From Sphingomonas sp. AR_OL41 (GTDB lineage: Bacteria > Pseudomonadota > Alphaproteobacteria > Sphingomonadales > Sphingomonadaceae): a stretch of DNA of 62,986 nucleotides. The stretch is taken from the NCBI RefSeq assembly GCF_029911635.1, contig NZ_JARYTI010000027.1, positions 1 through 62,986 of the forward strand, given 5' to 3'. A model generated the notes under the pieces. It was given only the letters and a program-made list of their open reading frames with translations. It did no database searches and was not told the origin of the DNA. The translations under genes were made by a program, and so were the position numbers. Below are positions 25,616-34,292 of the stretch, in pieces; position 1 is the first letter of the stretch, and each line of letters begins with the position of its first letter.

Positions 25616-26527
25616 TCACGGCACGCGGCCGCCCGCAAAGGCGTGGACCGGCACGCCGGCCACGCCTGCCGCAAAGGCGAGGATCTCGCCCGACCGCCCG
25701 AAACGCCCGGCATCTGCGGCGTCCAGCCCGAAAGAGGCGGTGGTCACGAACAGTACGTCGCCGGATTCCCCGCCAAAGGCGCAACTTGTCGGTCGCGGGC
25801 AGGGGGTGTCGAGCCAGCCGATCCACGCGCCGTCGCCCGACAGCAGCGCGATGCCCGCGCCGTCCCACATGGCACACCAGATGCGACCTTCTGCATCGAC
25901 GGCCAGGCCATCGGGCTTTCCGGGGATGCCGGCGAAGGTCTGGACCACCCTGCGGTTCGCGATCGTGCCGGACGCGCTGTCGAAGTCGTAACGGTACAAC
26001 AGGCGCGGGACGGTATCGACGAGATAGAATGATCTGCCGTCCGGGCTCCAGCCCAGGCCGTTACAGACATCGAACCCCCGTGCCATGGCATGCAAGGCCC
26101 GATCGGGATCGAGCCGGTACAGGACGCCCTTGCCGGGCGATCCATCGCTTGATCGCGAGCCGAGCCAGAAACGGCCCGCCGCGTCGCATTTTCCGTCGTT
26201 GAAATGCGTCGCCCCCATCGGCGGCGCGACATGGCGCTGCAAGCCGGCGCCCGGCTGGCTGAGCCAAAGTTCGCGCTCGAGCGCGAGCAAGGCGCCACCG
26301 CGGGTCATCGCCGTCGCGGACCCGATCTTGGCCGGGACCGCGATGGCGACATTCTCACCCGAAACCGTGTCGAGATAGTTGACCGACGGCGCGAGGATGT
26401 CGACCCACAGCAGCGCGCGACGGTCAGCCATCCAGTGGGGCGATTCGGCCAGACCGGCGCCGACCGGCCATGAGGCGATCAACGGCGCAAGCGATGGGGA
26501 ACTTCCGATGCGGGGCACGTCATTCAT
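25616..26527 (-). CDS. SMP-30/gluconolactonase family lactonase
   Basis: A 303-residue six-bladed beta-propeller lactonase. The metal ligands of the family can be read: Glu in LAESPHW, Asn in HFNDGKCD, Asn in CNGLGWSPD, and Asp in GKPDGLAVD. Such enzymes open aldono-lactones (glucono-, galactono-, arabinono- or xylonolactone). In this context it probably makes D-galactonate, or serves as an alternative fucono- or arabinono-lactonase. The ATG at 26527 fits the family N-terminus. It is convergent with the IclR gene and diverges from the MFS operon at 26615. Confidence 0.93.
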   Translation of the reverse strand: MNDVPRIGSSPSLAPLIASWPVGAGLAESPHWMADRRALLWVDILAPSVNYLDTVSGENVAIAVPAKIGSATAMTRGGALLALERELWLSQPGAGLQRHVAPPMGATHFNDGKCDAAGRFWLGSRSSDGSPGKGVLYRLDPDRALHAMARGFDVCNGLGWSPDGRSFYLVDTVPRLLYRYDFDSASGTIANRRVVQTFAGIPGKPDGLAVDAEGRIWCAMWDGAGIALLSGDGAWIGWLDTPCPRPTSCAFGGESGDVLFVTTASFGLDAADAGRFGRSGEILAFAAGVAGVPVHAFAGGRVP

Positions 26528-26534
26528 TGTTGTT

Positions 26535-26559
26535 GCTATAACGGCCACAAAAATATAGC
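26535..26559. promoter_or_regulatory. Inverted repeat in the lactonase/MFS divergent promoter
   Basis: Arms GCTATA (26535-26540) and TATAGC (26554-26559) with a 13-bp spacer lie in the 87-bp gap between two divergent start codons. The GCTA half-site is shared with the GCTANNNTAGC motifs elsewhere in the carbohydrate region, but the spacing differs, so it may be unrelated. Confidence 0.3.
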
Positions 26560-26614
26560 GAAAGCCGCAATCGCGCGGCGACGCGGTGTCGGAGCAATGC
26601 TGGGAGAGGCGTGA

Positions 26615-27898
26615 ATGAGTGACCGGCGGATCGTCACCAATCGGTTCAAATGGACGATTGCCGCAATGCTCGCGCTCGCCGCGGTGCTCAACTATGTCGA
26701 TCGCCAGACGCTCGCCCTGATGGCCGGTGCGGTGCAGGGCGATCTGCACATCGACGACAAGGGTTATGCGGCGGTCGTCAACGCGTTCCTCGTCTCCTAC
26801 ATGCTTGGCGGCCTGCTGGCCGCGTTCATCGTCGACCGGATCGGTGCGCGCTGGGGCATGCTGCTGTTCGTCGGCTGGTGGTCGCTCGCCAGCGCGGCGA
26901 CCGGGCTGGCGCACAATGTCTGGCAACTGGGCGCCAGCCGCTTTGCCCTCGGGCTCGGCGAGGCGGGCAATTGGGTCGCGTCCCCCAAGCTGGTGCGCGA
27001 GTGGTTTCCCCAACCCCAGCGTGCGCTCGCGATCGGCATCTATTCGTCGGCGGCGCATTTCGGGGCCGCGATCGCACCGGCCCTCATGGCGGGCTTGTTC
27101 CTGCTGGTGGGGTGGCGGTGGACGTTCGTGATCAGCGGCCTTGCCGGGGCAACCTGGCTGTGCGCCTGGCTGCTGCTCTACCGGCCCGATCGTCGCCCCG
27201 ACGCCGTTGCGCCGGCGGATCCGGCGGCCCCGACCCGAGACGCAGATGGCGCGGAACCTGTCGACGACGCCGGTCTGCGCGGCTGGATCGCCGTGATGAA
27301 GACCCGCGGTGTCTGGTTCTACGCGGTCGCCAATTCGCTCACCAACCCGGTATGGTTCTTCTATCTCTTCTGGTTCCCCAAATATCTGACCGACGAACGC
27401 GGCCTGTCGATCGCGCAGATGGGCCGGACCAGCTGGATCGTCTATGCATCGGCCGGCTTCGGTGCCGTCGGCGGAGGGCTGCTGTCCGGCTGGGTCGTGC
27501 GGCGCGGCGTAAGACCGGCCCGCGCGCGGGTCGTCGCGATGGGTGCCGTGGCGGCCATTGCCCCGGTCGGTGCGCTCAATGCGCTGCAGCCAAGCGTGCA
27601 GATCAGCCTCGCGCTCGGCGCGATCGTCGCCTTTTGTCACACCGCCTGGGTCACCAATCAGACGGCGCTGCCCGTCGATCTCTACCCGACCCGGCACATC
27701 GGCAAGGTGATGGGCATCGGCGGCATTGTCACCGGCCTCGTCACGATCGCATCGACCTTCCTGATCGGCCAGATGGTTGCCACCCTGACATATCGGCCCA
27801 TGTTCCTGGTTATCGCGGTCGCCTATCCGCTCGGCGTGGTGGCGGCTTTCTTCGCGACGACCGGGCGATCCATGGCCGACCGGGAGGCGGCGGCATGA
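26615..27898 (+). CDS. MFS transporter, ACS family (sugar-acid uptake type)
   Basis: A 427-residue, twelve-helix permease of the anion:cation symporter (ACS) family, which includes hexuronate and galactonate transporters (ExuT, DgoT). The signature NYVDRQTLAL in helix 1, the DRIGARWGM loop, LGLGEAGNWVASPKLVREWFP in helix 4, and the central loop rich in Pro/Asp are typical. It is a proton symporter of the inner membrane for aldonates or uronates. It is the first gene of an operon with a sugar-acid kinase and an SDR, coupled by ATGA overlaps, which supports sugar-acid import. Confidence 0.93.
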   Translation: MSDRRIVTNRFKWTIAAMLALAAVLNYVDRQTLALMAGAVQGDLHIDDKGYAAVVNAFLVSYMLGGLLAAFIVDRIGARWGMLLFVGWWSLASAATGLAHNVWQLGASRFALGLGEAGNWVASPKLVREWFPQPQRALAIGIYSSAAHFGAAIAPALMAGLFLLVGWRWTFVISGLAGATWLCAWLLLYRPDRRPDAVAPADPAAPTRDADGAEPVDDAGLRGWIAVMKTRGVWFYAVANSLTNPVWFFYLFWFPKYLTDERGLSIAQMGRTSWIVYASAGFGAVGGGLLSGWVVRRGVRPARARVVAMGAVAAIAPVGALNALQPSVQISLALGAIVAFCHTAWVTNQTALPVDLYPTRHIGKVMGIGGIVTGLVTIASTFLIGQMVATLTYRPMFLVIAVAYPLGVVAAFFATTGRSMADREAAA

Positions 27899-28812
27899 GC
27901 ACCGACACCTTCATTGCCGCGGAATGGGGCACGATGCGCATCAGGATGCGCCTGCTCACCTCGGCCGGCGAGATCGTCGAGCAGCAGGTGGAGGATGTGC
28001 GGCTTGCCGATCTCGATCGCGCCGGCAAGATCGCCCGGTTGCGCGCGATGCGGACGCGCTGGCCCGATGCGGCCGAAACGCTGTGGCTTGCCGGCATGAT
28101 CGGATCGCCGCTGGGGCTCGAGACGGTGCCGCAGGCGCCGTGCCCGATCGCGCCTGCCGCGATCGCAGGGCATGCGCGGCGCGCGGCCTGCGAGGAACTG
28201 CAGATCATGATCCTGCCGGGACTTTCCTGCACCTCGCGCTTCGGCGACCATGATGTGCTGCGCGGCGAGGAAGTGGCGGCGGCGGGACTGATCGATCCCG
28301 AACGCCCCGAAAAGGCCCTGTTGCTGTCGGTCCCGGGCATGCACGGCAAATGGATCGAACTCGGTGCGACGATCGAGCGCTTCCATAGCTCGATGACCGT
28401 GGAGATACATCATGTGCTGTCGGAGCACAGCATATTGGCGCCCCTGATGCAGGCCGCGCCGCGCGATGGCGATCCGTTTCGCGACGGGCTGCACCGCGCC
28501 GTCGCGGGAGGCGGCGTCGCCAGGTTGTTGTTCACGGCACGCACCGCCGTGCTTGCCGGGCGCTATGACGAAGAAGCGGCGGCCTCCTATCTGTGGGGCG
28601 TGATGATCGGCGCCGATATCGGTGAAAACCTCGCGGCGGCAACCGGCGAAGAACGGCGCTGCTATGTCGCGGGCACAAGCGAGATTGCGGCGTTGTACCG
28701 TACCGCGCTCAACGCGGTCGGCATGCGCGCCGAACTGGTCGACGGCGATCGCATCTCGGCGCTGGGTTTCGCGCGCCTTCGGCATGCCCATGAACGGAAG
28801 GACGCACGATGA
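27895..28812 (+). CDS. DgoK-like sugar-acid kinase with altered active-site motifs
   Basis: A 305-residue member of the 2-dehydro-3-deoxygalactonokinase (DgoK) family. It matches along its length (GMIGSPLGLETVPQAPCP, MILPGLSC, DVLRGEEV, ARTAVLAGRY, SYLWGVMIGADIGE), but three motifs conserved in the second copy at 42375-43253 are changed: DWGT to E10-WGT, PGTHSKW to PGMHGKW (147-153), and TGEIYALL to TVEIHHVL (about 168-175). It may phosphorylate a different 2-keto-3-deoxy acid, or have lost catalysis and be regulatory. The ATG at 27895 overlaps the permease stop (ATGA), and its own stop overlaps the SDR start in the same way. Confidence 0.88.
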   Translation: MSTDTFIAAEWGTMRIRMRLLTSAGEIVEQQVEDVRLADLDRAGKIARLRAMRTRWPDAAETLWLAGMIGSPLGLETVPQAPCPIAPAAIAGHARRAACEELQIMILPGLSCTSRFGDHDVLRGEEVAAAGLIDPERPEKALLLSVPGMHGKWIELGATIERFHSSMTVEIHHVLSEHSILAPLMQAAPRDGDPFRDGLHRAVAGGGVARLLFTARTAVLAGRYDEEAAASYLWGVMIGADIGENLAAATGEERRCYVAGTSEIAALYRTALNAVGMRAELVDGDRISALGFARLRHAHERKDAR

Positions 28813-29546
28813 GCAGCAGATTGCATGGGCATGTCGCGGTCGTGACCGGAGCCGCCGGCGGTATCGGCAGCGCGATCGCGCGGCGATTCGCATCCGAGGG
28901 GTGCCGGATCGCCGCGCTCGATCTCGTCGCGCCGGTCGACGGTGACCTCAACCTGACCTGCGATCTGGGCGACGACAGTGCGGTCGAGGCGGCGGGCGTC
29001 GCGATCGCGGCCGCGGGCATGTCGCCGTCGATCGTGGTCCATGCCGCGGCAATGGGATCCGGCGCCGACGCGCTCGATACCGACAGCGCCTTCCTCGCGC
29101 GCATGATGAACATCAATGTCGGCGGTGCCTTTCGCCTCGCCCGGATATTCGCGCCCGGCATGCGTGCCCGGCAACGCGGCGCGTTCCTGTTCATCTCGTC
29201 GATCAACTCGACCTTCGCCACCCCCGGGCTTGCCGCCTATGCGGCATCGAAGGCGGCGCTCGACAGTTTCACCAGGACGCTGGCGCTCGAACTCGCTGCG
29301 GACCGCATACGGGTCAACGGCATACGACCCGCCTCGATCGACACGCCGCTGCTTCGTCGCGGCTTCGAGGCCCGGCCCGATCCCGCGGCAGCGCGACGCG
29401 CGAATATCCTGCGGCATCCGCTCGGGCGCCTCGGCACCCCCGAGGACGTCGCCGCGCTGGCCCTGTTCCTGTGCTCCGACGAGGCGTCATGGATCACCGG
29501 TGCCGACTATCTCCTCGACGGTGGTGCGAGCATCACCCGCCGCTGA
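28809..29546 (+). CDS. SDR oxidoreductase, sugar dehydrogenase type
   Basis: A 245-residue SDR: TGAAGGIGSAIA cofactor motif, acidic ALDL at the second strand end (NAD preference), VVHAAAMGSG, catalytic Ser in ISSINSTFAT, YAASKAAL (Y-x-x-x-K), and the C-terminal GADYLLDGGAS. By position, third gene after a sugar-acid permease and a DgoK-like kinase, it is probably an aldose dehydrogenase (galactose or fucose) or a keto-acid dehydrogenase. Which one cannot be decided from sequence alone. Confidence 0.88.
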   Translation: MSSRLHGHVAVVTGAAGGIGSAIARRFASEGCRIAALDLVAPVDGDLNLTCDLGDDSAVEAAGVAIAAAGMSPSIVVHAAAMGSGADALDTDSAFLARMMNINVGGAFRLARIFAPGMRARQRGAFLFISSINSTFATPGLAAYAASKAALDSFTRTLALELAADRIRVNGIRPASIDTPLLRRGFEARPDPAAARRANILRHPLGRLGTPEDVAALALFLCSDEASWITGADYLLDGGASITRR

Positions 29547-29583
29547 GCGGGGAGGGTGGTCCGGCACTCGTTGCAACGGGCTA

Positions 29584-29599
29584 ATTTCAGATACGAAAT
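29584..29599. promoter_or_regulatory. IclR-type operator candidate upstream of the TonB receptor
   Basis: The 14-bp core TTTCAGATACGAAA (29585-29598) matches TTTCATATATGAAA, the core of the palindrome beside the IclR gene, in 12 of 14 positions; the flanking A/T pair extends the arms to 16 bp. It lies about 22 bp upstream of a likely -35 box, and so may place the receptor under the same regulator as the fucose operon. Confidence 0.45.
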
Positions 29600-29620
29600 G
29601 CTCTTTCACCCGCAGGCCGC

Positions 29621-29650
29621 TTGACATGTAGCTAAATGTGCAACACTAAT
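29621..29650 (+). promoter_or_regulatory. Probable promoter of the TonB-dependent receptor
   Basis: TTGACA at 29621-29626 is a perfect -35 hexamer. ACTAAT at 29645-29650 with 18-bp spacing serves as a weaker -10. This leaves about 33 nt of leader before AGGGAGAGGGAAATC and the ATG at 29690. Confidence 0.5.
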
Positions 29651-29689
29651 CCCCCAACCCAACGAGCAAAAAGCAGGGAGAGGGAAATC

Positions 29690-32401
29690 ATGAAGACGTG
29701 TTTCTTGATGGGAAGCGTGTGTCTTGTCGCGATGGCCGCAGCCGCGCCCGCGATTGCCCAGGACAAACCGGCACCCTCCGCCGCGAGCCAAGCGGCCGAT
29801 GCGGCGCCGGCCGAAGACAAGGATATCGTCGTCACCGGCTTCCGGCGCAGCCTCGCCGAGGCGCTGGACGTGAAGCGGCTCACCGACCAGTTCCAGGACT
29901 CGATCGTCGCGACCGATGTCGCCAAGCTCCCCGACAACAATATCGCGGAGTCGCTGCAGCGCGTCTCCGGCGTCCAGATCCGCCGTGCGCTGGGCGAGGG
30001 GACCAGCGTCTCGATCCGCGGGCTCCGCCAGAACCGCACCGAGATCAACGGCCGCACGCTCGTCAATCCCAATGGTCGCGGTGTCGGTATCGCGGCGGTG
30101 GCCGATTCCGATTACGGCCCGCTGTCGCTGTTCCCCTCGGAACTGATCGGCCGGCTCGACGTCATCAAGCTGCAGGGCGCGGAGCGCACCGACGGGTCGC
30201 TCAGCGGCACGGTCGACATCATCACGCGCAAGCCGTTCGACAAGCGCGGGCAGCTCGTCTCGGTCTCGGGGTCGTCGGTCTATTCCGACCAGGACAAGCG
30301 CTGGGGCTATGACGGTTCGGCGCTCTATTCCAACACCTTCGCCAACGACACCTTCGGCATCCTGCTCAACGCGACCTATTCGAACAAGCCGGTCAACGAG
30401 GATTCCTTCAACTCCTTCACCGGCTACACGCCACTGACCTCGGCGTTCAATACGCTCGCCAGCCCCAAGGCGAACGATCCCAATGGCGACGGCATCCCGG
30501 GGACCTACATCGCCGACTTCCGCTTCCAGCGCCTGCGCGAAAAGCGTGAAAAGATCGGCGGCAACGGTGCCTTTCAGTGGCGACCGACCGACAATTTCGA
30601 ACTCTATGGCGATGCTGCCTATTCGCACCTGAAGACCACCCGCACGCGGGACTGGTTCTCGGTGCCGCTCAGCAGCAACGCCGGCGATTATGCCAGCTAC
30701 ACATTGTCGCCCAACGAAATCCTGACATCGGGCGTGATCAACCAGGTTGCGCAGGGCAACGCGGAATCGCTCAGGGTCAAGAGCGACACGATCAGCAGCG
30801 CCATCGGCTTCAAATGGAGCACCAATGACGGGCGCTTCACCGCCCACCCGGAGGTGAACTACTCGCGCGCCACGATGGACGTCACCCAGGAGTTCGTCCG
30901 CGTCCAGAGCATCAGCAAATATCTGTTCGCCTTCGACGTCAACAATGGCGGCATCCCCAAGCTGACCGCGCCTGCGACGCTGAATACCACCGACCCGACG
31001 CAGTTCCGCTATTCCAACGTGTTCGACAATTTCAATCGCAACACGGGCGAGGAAACGGCCGGGAAGATCGACTTCTCGTTCAAGCCGGCGGGTTCGTTCC
31101 TTTCCCGGATCGATGCGGGCATGCGCTATTCGGCGCTGGTCACCACCAGGGCCACCGTCCAGAACCAGGTCGCCTTTGGCGGCACCACGCCGGCAAACAC
31201 CATCGTCGTCGCCAATGGCCCGCAGATCTATAATGTCCGCGACTATACCGGCCTTCTGGGCGGCGGCGCGCCCGCGATCGCCACGCGCTATCTGGACACA
31301 ATGGTATCGACGCTGCCGGTCGGTGGCGCCTGCAATACCATCGCGCCCAACAGCGGGCTGTGCCCGGCCGGCTTCGTCGATCCGCTGCAGTCATTCCGGA
31401 TCTCGGAAAAGACCATGGCTGCCTATCTCAAGGTGAACTTCGCAACCGCGCTCGGCGCGATGCCGCTGACGGGCAATGTCGGTATCCGCTACACCGATAC
31501 CGCCCGTGTCGCGAACGGCGCGATCAAGCGCGCGAGCGGTCTGGCCGACCCGCTCACCGTCAAGACCAGTTCGATCGACTGGTTGCCGAGCGCGGTGGCG
31601 AAGCTCGAGATCACCGACAAGCTGCTGTTTCGCGTGGGCTACGCCAAGGTGCTCGGCCTGCCGGATTCGGTCGACCTGTCGCCCAATCTCACGCTCAATC
31701 GCCTCACGCCCTACAATGGCAATGCCGGCAATCCCCAGTTGCAGCCGCTTCGTGCCGACCAGTTCGACGCTTCGCTCGAATGGTATTTCGCACGCGGCTC
31801 GGCGCTGACCGTGGGCGCCTTCTACAAGGACGTGAAGACCTTCATCTTCAACAAGGCGAACTACGAGATTCCGCTCGGCGAGGTGGCGCCGCCGGGACAG
31901 CCCGAGGGCTATCTCGTGACGCGGCCGCTCAACGGCAATGGCGGCAAGGTGAAGGGCGTCGAGGTCCTCTTCCAGACGCCGTTCTACTTCCTGCCTTCGC
32001 CGTTCGACGGCTTCGGCGTCGTTGCCAATTTCTCCTATATCGACAGCTCGACATCGCTGGTCGACCGGAAAGGACAATCGCTGCCGTTCCAGGGATTGTC
32101 GAAGATCAACTACAACCTCGTCGCCTATTTCGAGAAATATGGCTTCGGCGCGCGCGTTGCCTATAACTATCGCGACAAGTTCTTCGACAGCGTCGGCCCC
32201 GGCAGCACCGCCATCTATTATGCGCCGTTCCGCACGGTCGATGCATCGATCCGCTACGAGTTCGGTCACTTCACGATCTTCGCCGACGCATCGAACCTCA
32301 CCAATGAAGTTCAGCGCCGCTATGTCGAATCGCCCGAGGCCACGTCCTTTTACGGGCTGCAGGGGCGTCGTTTCTCGCTCGGGTTCAACGCCAAATTCTG
32401 A
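29690..32401 (+). CDS. TonB-dependent receptor
   Basis: A 903-residue outer-membrane importer. A signal peptide (CLVAMAAAAPAIAQ) is followed by a TonB box-like DIVVTG (residues 45-50) and a plug domain of the sphingomonad/Caulobacter oligosaccharide-receptor type (VATDVAKLPDNNIAESLQ, SVSIRGL). The rest is a 22-strand beta-barrel ending in the aromatic terminal GRRFSLGFNAKF, as needed for Bam insertion. Position between a sugar-acid operon and an aldolase, with two GH16 glycanases nearby, makes oligosaccharide uptake likely. A strong Shine-Dalgarno precedes the ATG at 29690; an upstream ATG at 29636 would spoil the signal peptide. An intrinsic terminator follows. Confidence 0.97.
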   Translation: MKTCFLMGSVCLVAMAAAAPAIAQDKPAPSAASQAADAAPAEDKDIVVTGFRRSLAEALDVKRLTDQFQDSIVATDVAKLPDNNIAESLQRVSGVQIRRALGEGTSVSIRGLRQNRTEINGRTLVNPNGRGVGIAAVADSDYGPLSLFPSELIGRLDVIKLQGAERTDGSLSGTVDIITRKPFDKRGQLVSVSGSSVYSDQDKRWGYDGSALYSNTFANDTFGILLNATYSNKPVNEDSFNSFTGYTPLTSAFNTLASPKANDPNGDGIPGTYIADFRFQRLREKREKIGGNGAFQWRPTDNFELYGDAAYSHLKTTRTRDWFSVPLSSNAGDYASYTLSPNEILTSGVINQVAQGNAESLRVKSDTISSAIGFKWSTNDGRFTAHPEVNYSRATMDVTQEFVRVQSISKYLFAFDVNNGGIPKLTAPATLNTTDPTQFRYSNVFDNFNRNTGEETAGKIDFSFKPAGSFLSRIDAGMRYSALVTTRATVQNQVAFGGTTPANTIVVANGPQIYNVRDYTGLLGGGAPAIATRYLDTMVSTLPVGGACNTIAPNSGLCPAGFVDPLQSFRISEKTMAAYLKVNFATALGAMPLTGNVGIRYTDTARVANGAIKRASGLADPLTVKTSSIDWLPSAVAKLEITDKLLFRVGYAKVLGLPDSVDLSPNLTLNRLTPYNGNAGNPQLQPLRADQFDASLEWYFARGSALTVGAFYKDVKTFIFNKANYEIPLGEVAPPGQPEGYLVTRPLNGNGGKVKGVEVLFQTPFYFLPSPFDGFGVVANFSYIDSSTSLVDRKGQSLPFQGLSKINYNLVAYFEKYGFGARVAYNYRDKFFDSVGPGSTAIYYAPFRTVDASIRYEFGHFTIFADASNLTNEVQRRYVESPEATSFYGLQGRRFSLGFNAKF

Positions 32402-32432
32402 CGTTGCCTCGGGACCGGGCCTTTTGAAACCT

Positions 32433-32468
32433 GCGGGGGTCGGATGTCCTGTCCGGTCCCCGCTTTTT
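32433..32468 (+). terminator. Intrinsic terminator after the TonB receptor
   Basis: A 12-bp stem (32433-32444 with 32452-32463, two G-U wobbles) with a 7-nt loop is followed directly by TTTTT at 32464-32468. It sits 31 bp past the receptor stop codon and separates it from the aldolase gene at 32515. Confidence 0.85.
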
Positions 32469-32514
32469 GCGCCGCCACGTGCAGCACGCTTTTACTTTCT
32501 CGCGGGAGATCAGA

Positions 32515-33447
32515 ATGACTTTGGAAATCGGTGGCGTGTTCCCGGTACTGCCCACCATCTTCGACGAGAGCGGCGCGATCGACCGAGACGGTCTGGCAAA
32601 GGTCATCGATTACGCGATCGCCAGTGGCGTCGATGGTGTCGTGTTCCCCGGACTTGCCAGCGAATATGACGTCCTGACGCTCGCCGAACGACTGGCCCTG
32701 ATCGCCTTTGTCGGCGCGCATGTCGCCGGGCGCGTGACCTTCATCGTCGGTGCGAGCAGCGATGCGGTCGACGAGAGCGTGCGGCTGGCCTCGGCCGGCG
32801 CCGCGGCGGGCGCTCATGCCGCCATGGTGATGACGCCGCGCGCCCTCGGACCGGATCTGGCGGCGCTGGGTGCCTTTTATGCCTCGCTCGGGACGCAGGC
32901 CGGGTTGCCGCTGATGGTCCAGAATGCGCCGGTTCCGATGGGCCTCGGCCTGGCGACCGGGCAACTGAAAGCGGTTCTCGCTGCCACTGACGAGGTGCGC
33001 TGGGTGAAGGAGGAAAACATGCCGTGCGGCCAGCGCATCAGCAGCCTCCTGGCCGATCGCCCGGCAAGCCTGCTCGGCGTGTTCGGTGGTGCCGGCGGGC
33101 GCTATATCACCGATGAGCTTGCCCGCGGCGCGGTCGGCACCATGCCTGCCGCAGAAACACCCGAGATCCATGTTGCGTTGATGGCCGCGCACCGTGCCGG
33201 CGAGGACGCGCAAGTCCGCGATGCCTATGAGTCCGTCCTGCCGATCCTGATGATGCAGGCGGTGTTCCGCTGGCGCCTCACCAAGGAGGTGCTGCGGCGG
33301 CGCGGACTGGTGCGAAGTGCCTTTACCAGGGCGTCGGGCCCTGAACTCGACCGCGGCGACCATGAGGAGCTGTCGCGCATCCTGAACCGCCTCGACGCGC
33401 GCTCCGGCGGCAACTGGTCGGCTGCCGGCTACACCGCCACCCGGTAA
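32515..33447 (+). CDS. DHDPS/NAL-family lyase, probable 2-keto-3-deoxy sugar-acid aldolase or dehydratase
   Basis: A 310-residue TIM-barrel class I aldolase of the dihydrodipicolinate synthase family. The carboxylate-binding loop appears as GLASEYDVL, and the Schiff-base lysine is K165 in RWVKEEN. The tyrosine usually found in the ILYNVP loop is replaced by Q136 (MVQNAPVP), as in a subset of family members, which suggests a changed proton relay. It probably cleaves or dehydrates a 2-keto-3-deoxy acid from the fucose or galactonate routes to pyruvate plus an aldehyde. The ATG at 32515 matches the family start. Its 3' end overlaps that of the convergent IclR gene by 19 bp. Confidence 0.9.
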   Translation: MTLEIGGVFPVLPTIFDESGAIDRDGLAKVIDYAIASGVDGVVFPGLASEYDVLTLAERLALIAFVGAHVAGRVTFIVGASSDAVDESVRLASAGAAAGAHAAMVMTPRALGPDLAALGAFYASLGTQAGLPLMVQNAPVPMGLGLATGQLKAVLAATDEVRWVKEENMPCGQRISSLLADRPASLLGVFGGAGGRYITDELARGAVGTMPAAETPEIHVALMAAHRAGEDAQVRDAYESVLPILMMQAVFRWRLTKEVLRRRGLVRSAFTRASGPELDRGDHEELSRILNRLDARSGGNWSAAGYTATR

Positions 33448-34229
33448 TCGAGCGCGGGGTCCTCGAGCATGAGCTCCGGTCCCCGCTCGCTACCGCTTTC
33501 ACGAATTTGCCGGGCCGCTTCGCGCAGCGCCGCGAGCACGTCCGGCATCGCCGCCACCGGGATCCACCCGGACAGGCCGATCGCCGCATAGACAGGATTG
33601 CCGATCGTGATCGCCACGGTGTGCTGCTCGCGCTCGTCCTTGACGCGCAGCCGCGCATAGCCGGCGGACCGCACGCCCTCGACCGCCGTCAGCAGCGCCG
33701 CAAGATTTTCATATCCCGGGATCTCGCGACCGGCATAGGTCTCCTCGATCTCGAGGTCGTCCTGGGAGGCCAGCAGCGCCATGCCGATGCCGCCGCGCGT
33801 GGCGGGGTAAAGACCAATGCGTCCCAGCGCGTCGGTCTCGCGCATCTTGGGCGGCGCGTGGAACAGGTAGCTGACATTGTCGCGCCACAGCACGCCCATC
33901 GCCACCGTGTGGCCGAAGCGGCGCAGCTCCTCGAGCGCCGGGAGCGCCCGCCGCAACAATCCCGACGCGAACAGGCTTTGCGCCGCAAGCACGGTCATGC
34001 CCGACCCGGGGCGATATTTGCGGTCGCTCGTCTGCCGCGCGATGCCAAGAAAGGTGAGGGTCTTGAGCAACCGGTTGACCCTGGTCGTTTCGAGGTCGAC
34101 GCGCCGGGCAAGCTCGCGGCATCCGACCGGCTCGGTGGAGATGGCGAGTGCCTGGAGGACGGTGATGCCGTCGATCAGGCTTTGATTTGGCTGAGCGCCG
34201 GCTTTCGCTCTCCTGGTCGCATCCCGCAT
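33429..34229 (-). CDS. IclR family transcriptional regulator (copy 2)
   Basis: A 266-residue IclR-type regulator. The winged helix lies at about residues 15-80 (SLIDGITVLQALAISTEPVGCRELARRVDLETTRVNRLLKTLTFLG), and the effector domain follows (SGLLRRALPALEELRRFGHTVAMGVLWRDNVSYLF, GIGMALLASQDD, YARLRVKDEREQHTVAITIGNPVYAAIGLSGW). It diverges from the enolase-superfamily dehydratase gene at 34434 and converges on the aldolase gene, so it probably controls one or both. The ATG at 34229 was preferred because the 34 upstream codons are basic and not family-like. Confidence 0.94.
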   Translation of the reverse strand: MRDATRRAKAGAQPNQSLIDGITVLQALAISTEPVGCRELARRVDLETTRVNRLLKTLTFLGIARQTSDRKYRPGSGMTVLAAQSLFASGLLRRALPALEELRRFGHTVAMGVLWRDNVSYLFHAPPKMRETDALGRIGLYPATRGGIGMALLASQDDLEIEETYAGREIPGYENLAALLTAVEGVRSAGYARLRVKDEREQHTVAITIGNPVYAAIGLSGWIPVAAMPDVLAALREAARQIRESGSERGPELMLEDPALDYRVAV

Positions 34230-34292
34230 TCTTGATCCCGTGCCTGTTGCTTGATGAGCCGCGCGCTGCCGGGGATAACGCCGTCGCCCGCC

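Noticed and set aside
26528..27697. Long N-terminal extension of the SMP-30 lactonase
   Set aside because: It is antisense to the permease gene and out of character with the family; the lactonase start at 26527 is complete.
26650..27894. In-frame upstream extension of the DgoK-like kinase through the whole permease gene
   Set aside because: Kinase similarity begins exactly at the ATG at 27895, which forms an ATGA overlap with the permease stop; the extension reads as Arg-rich noise.
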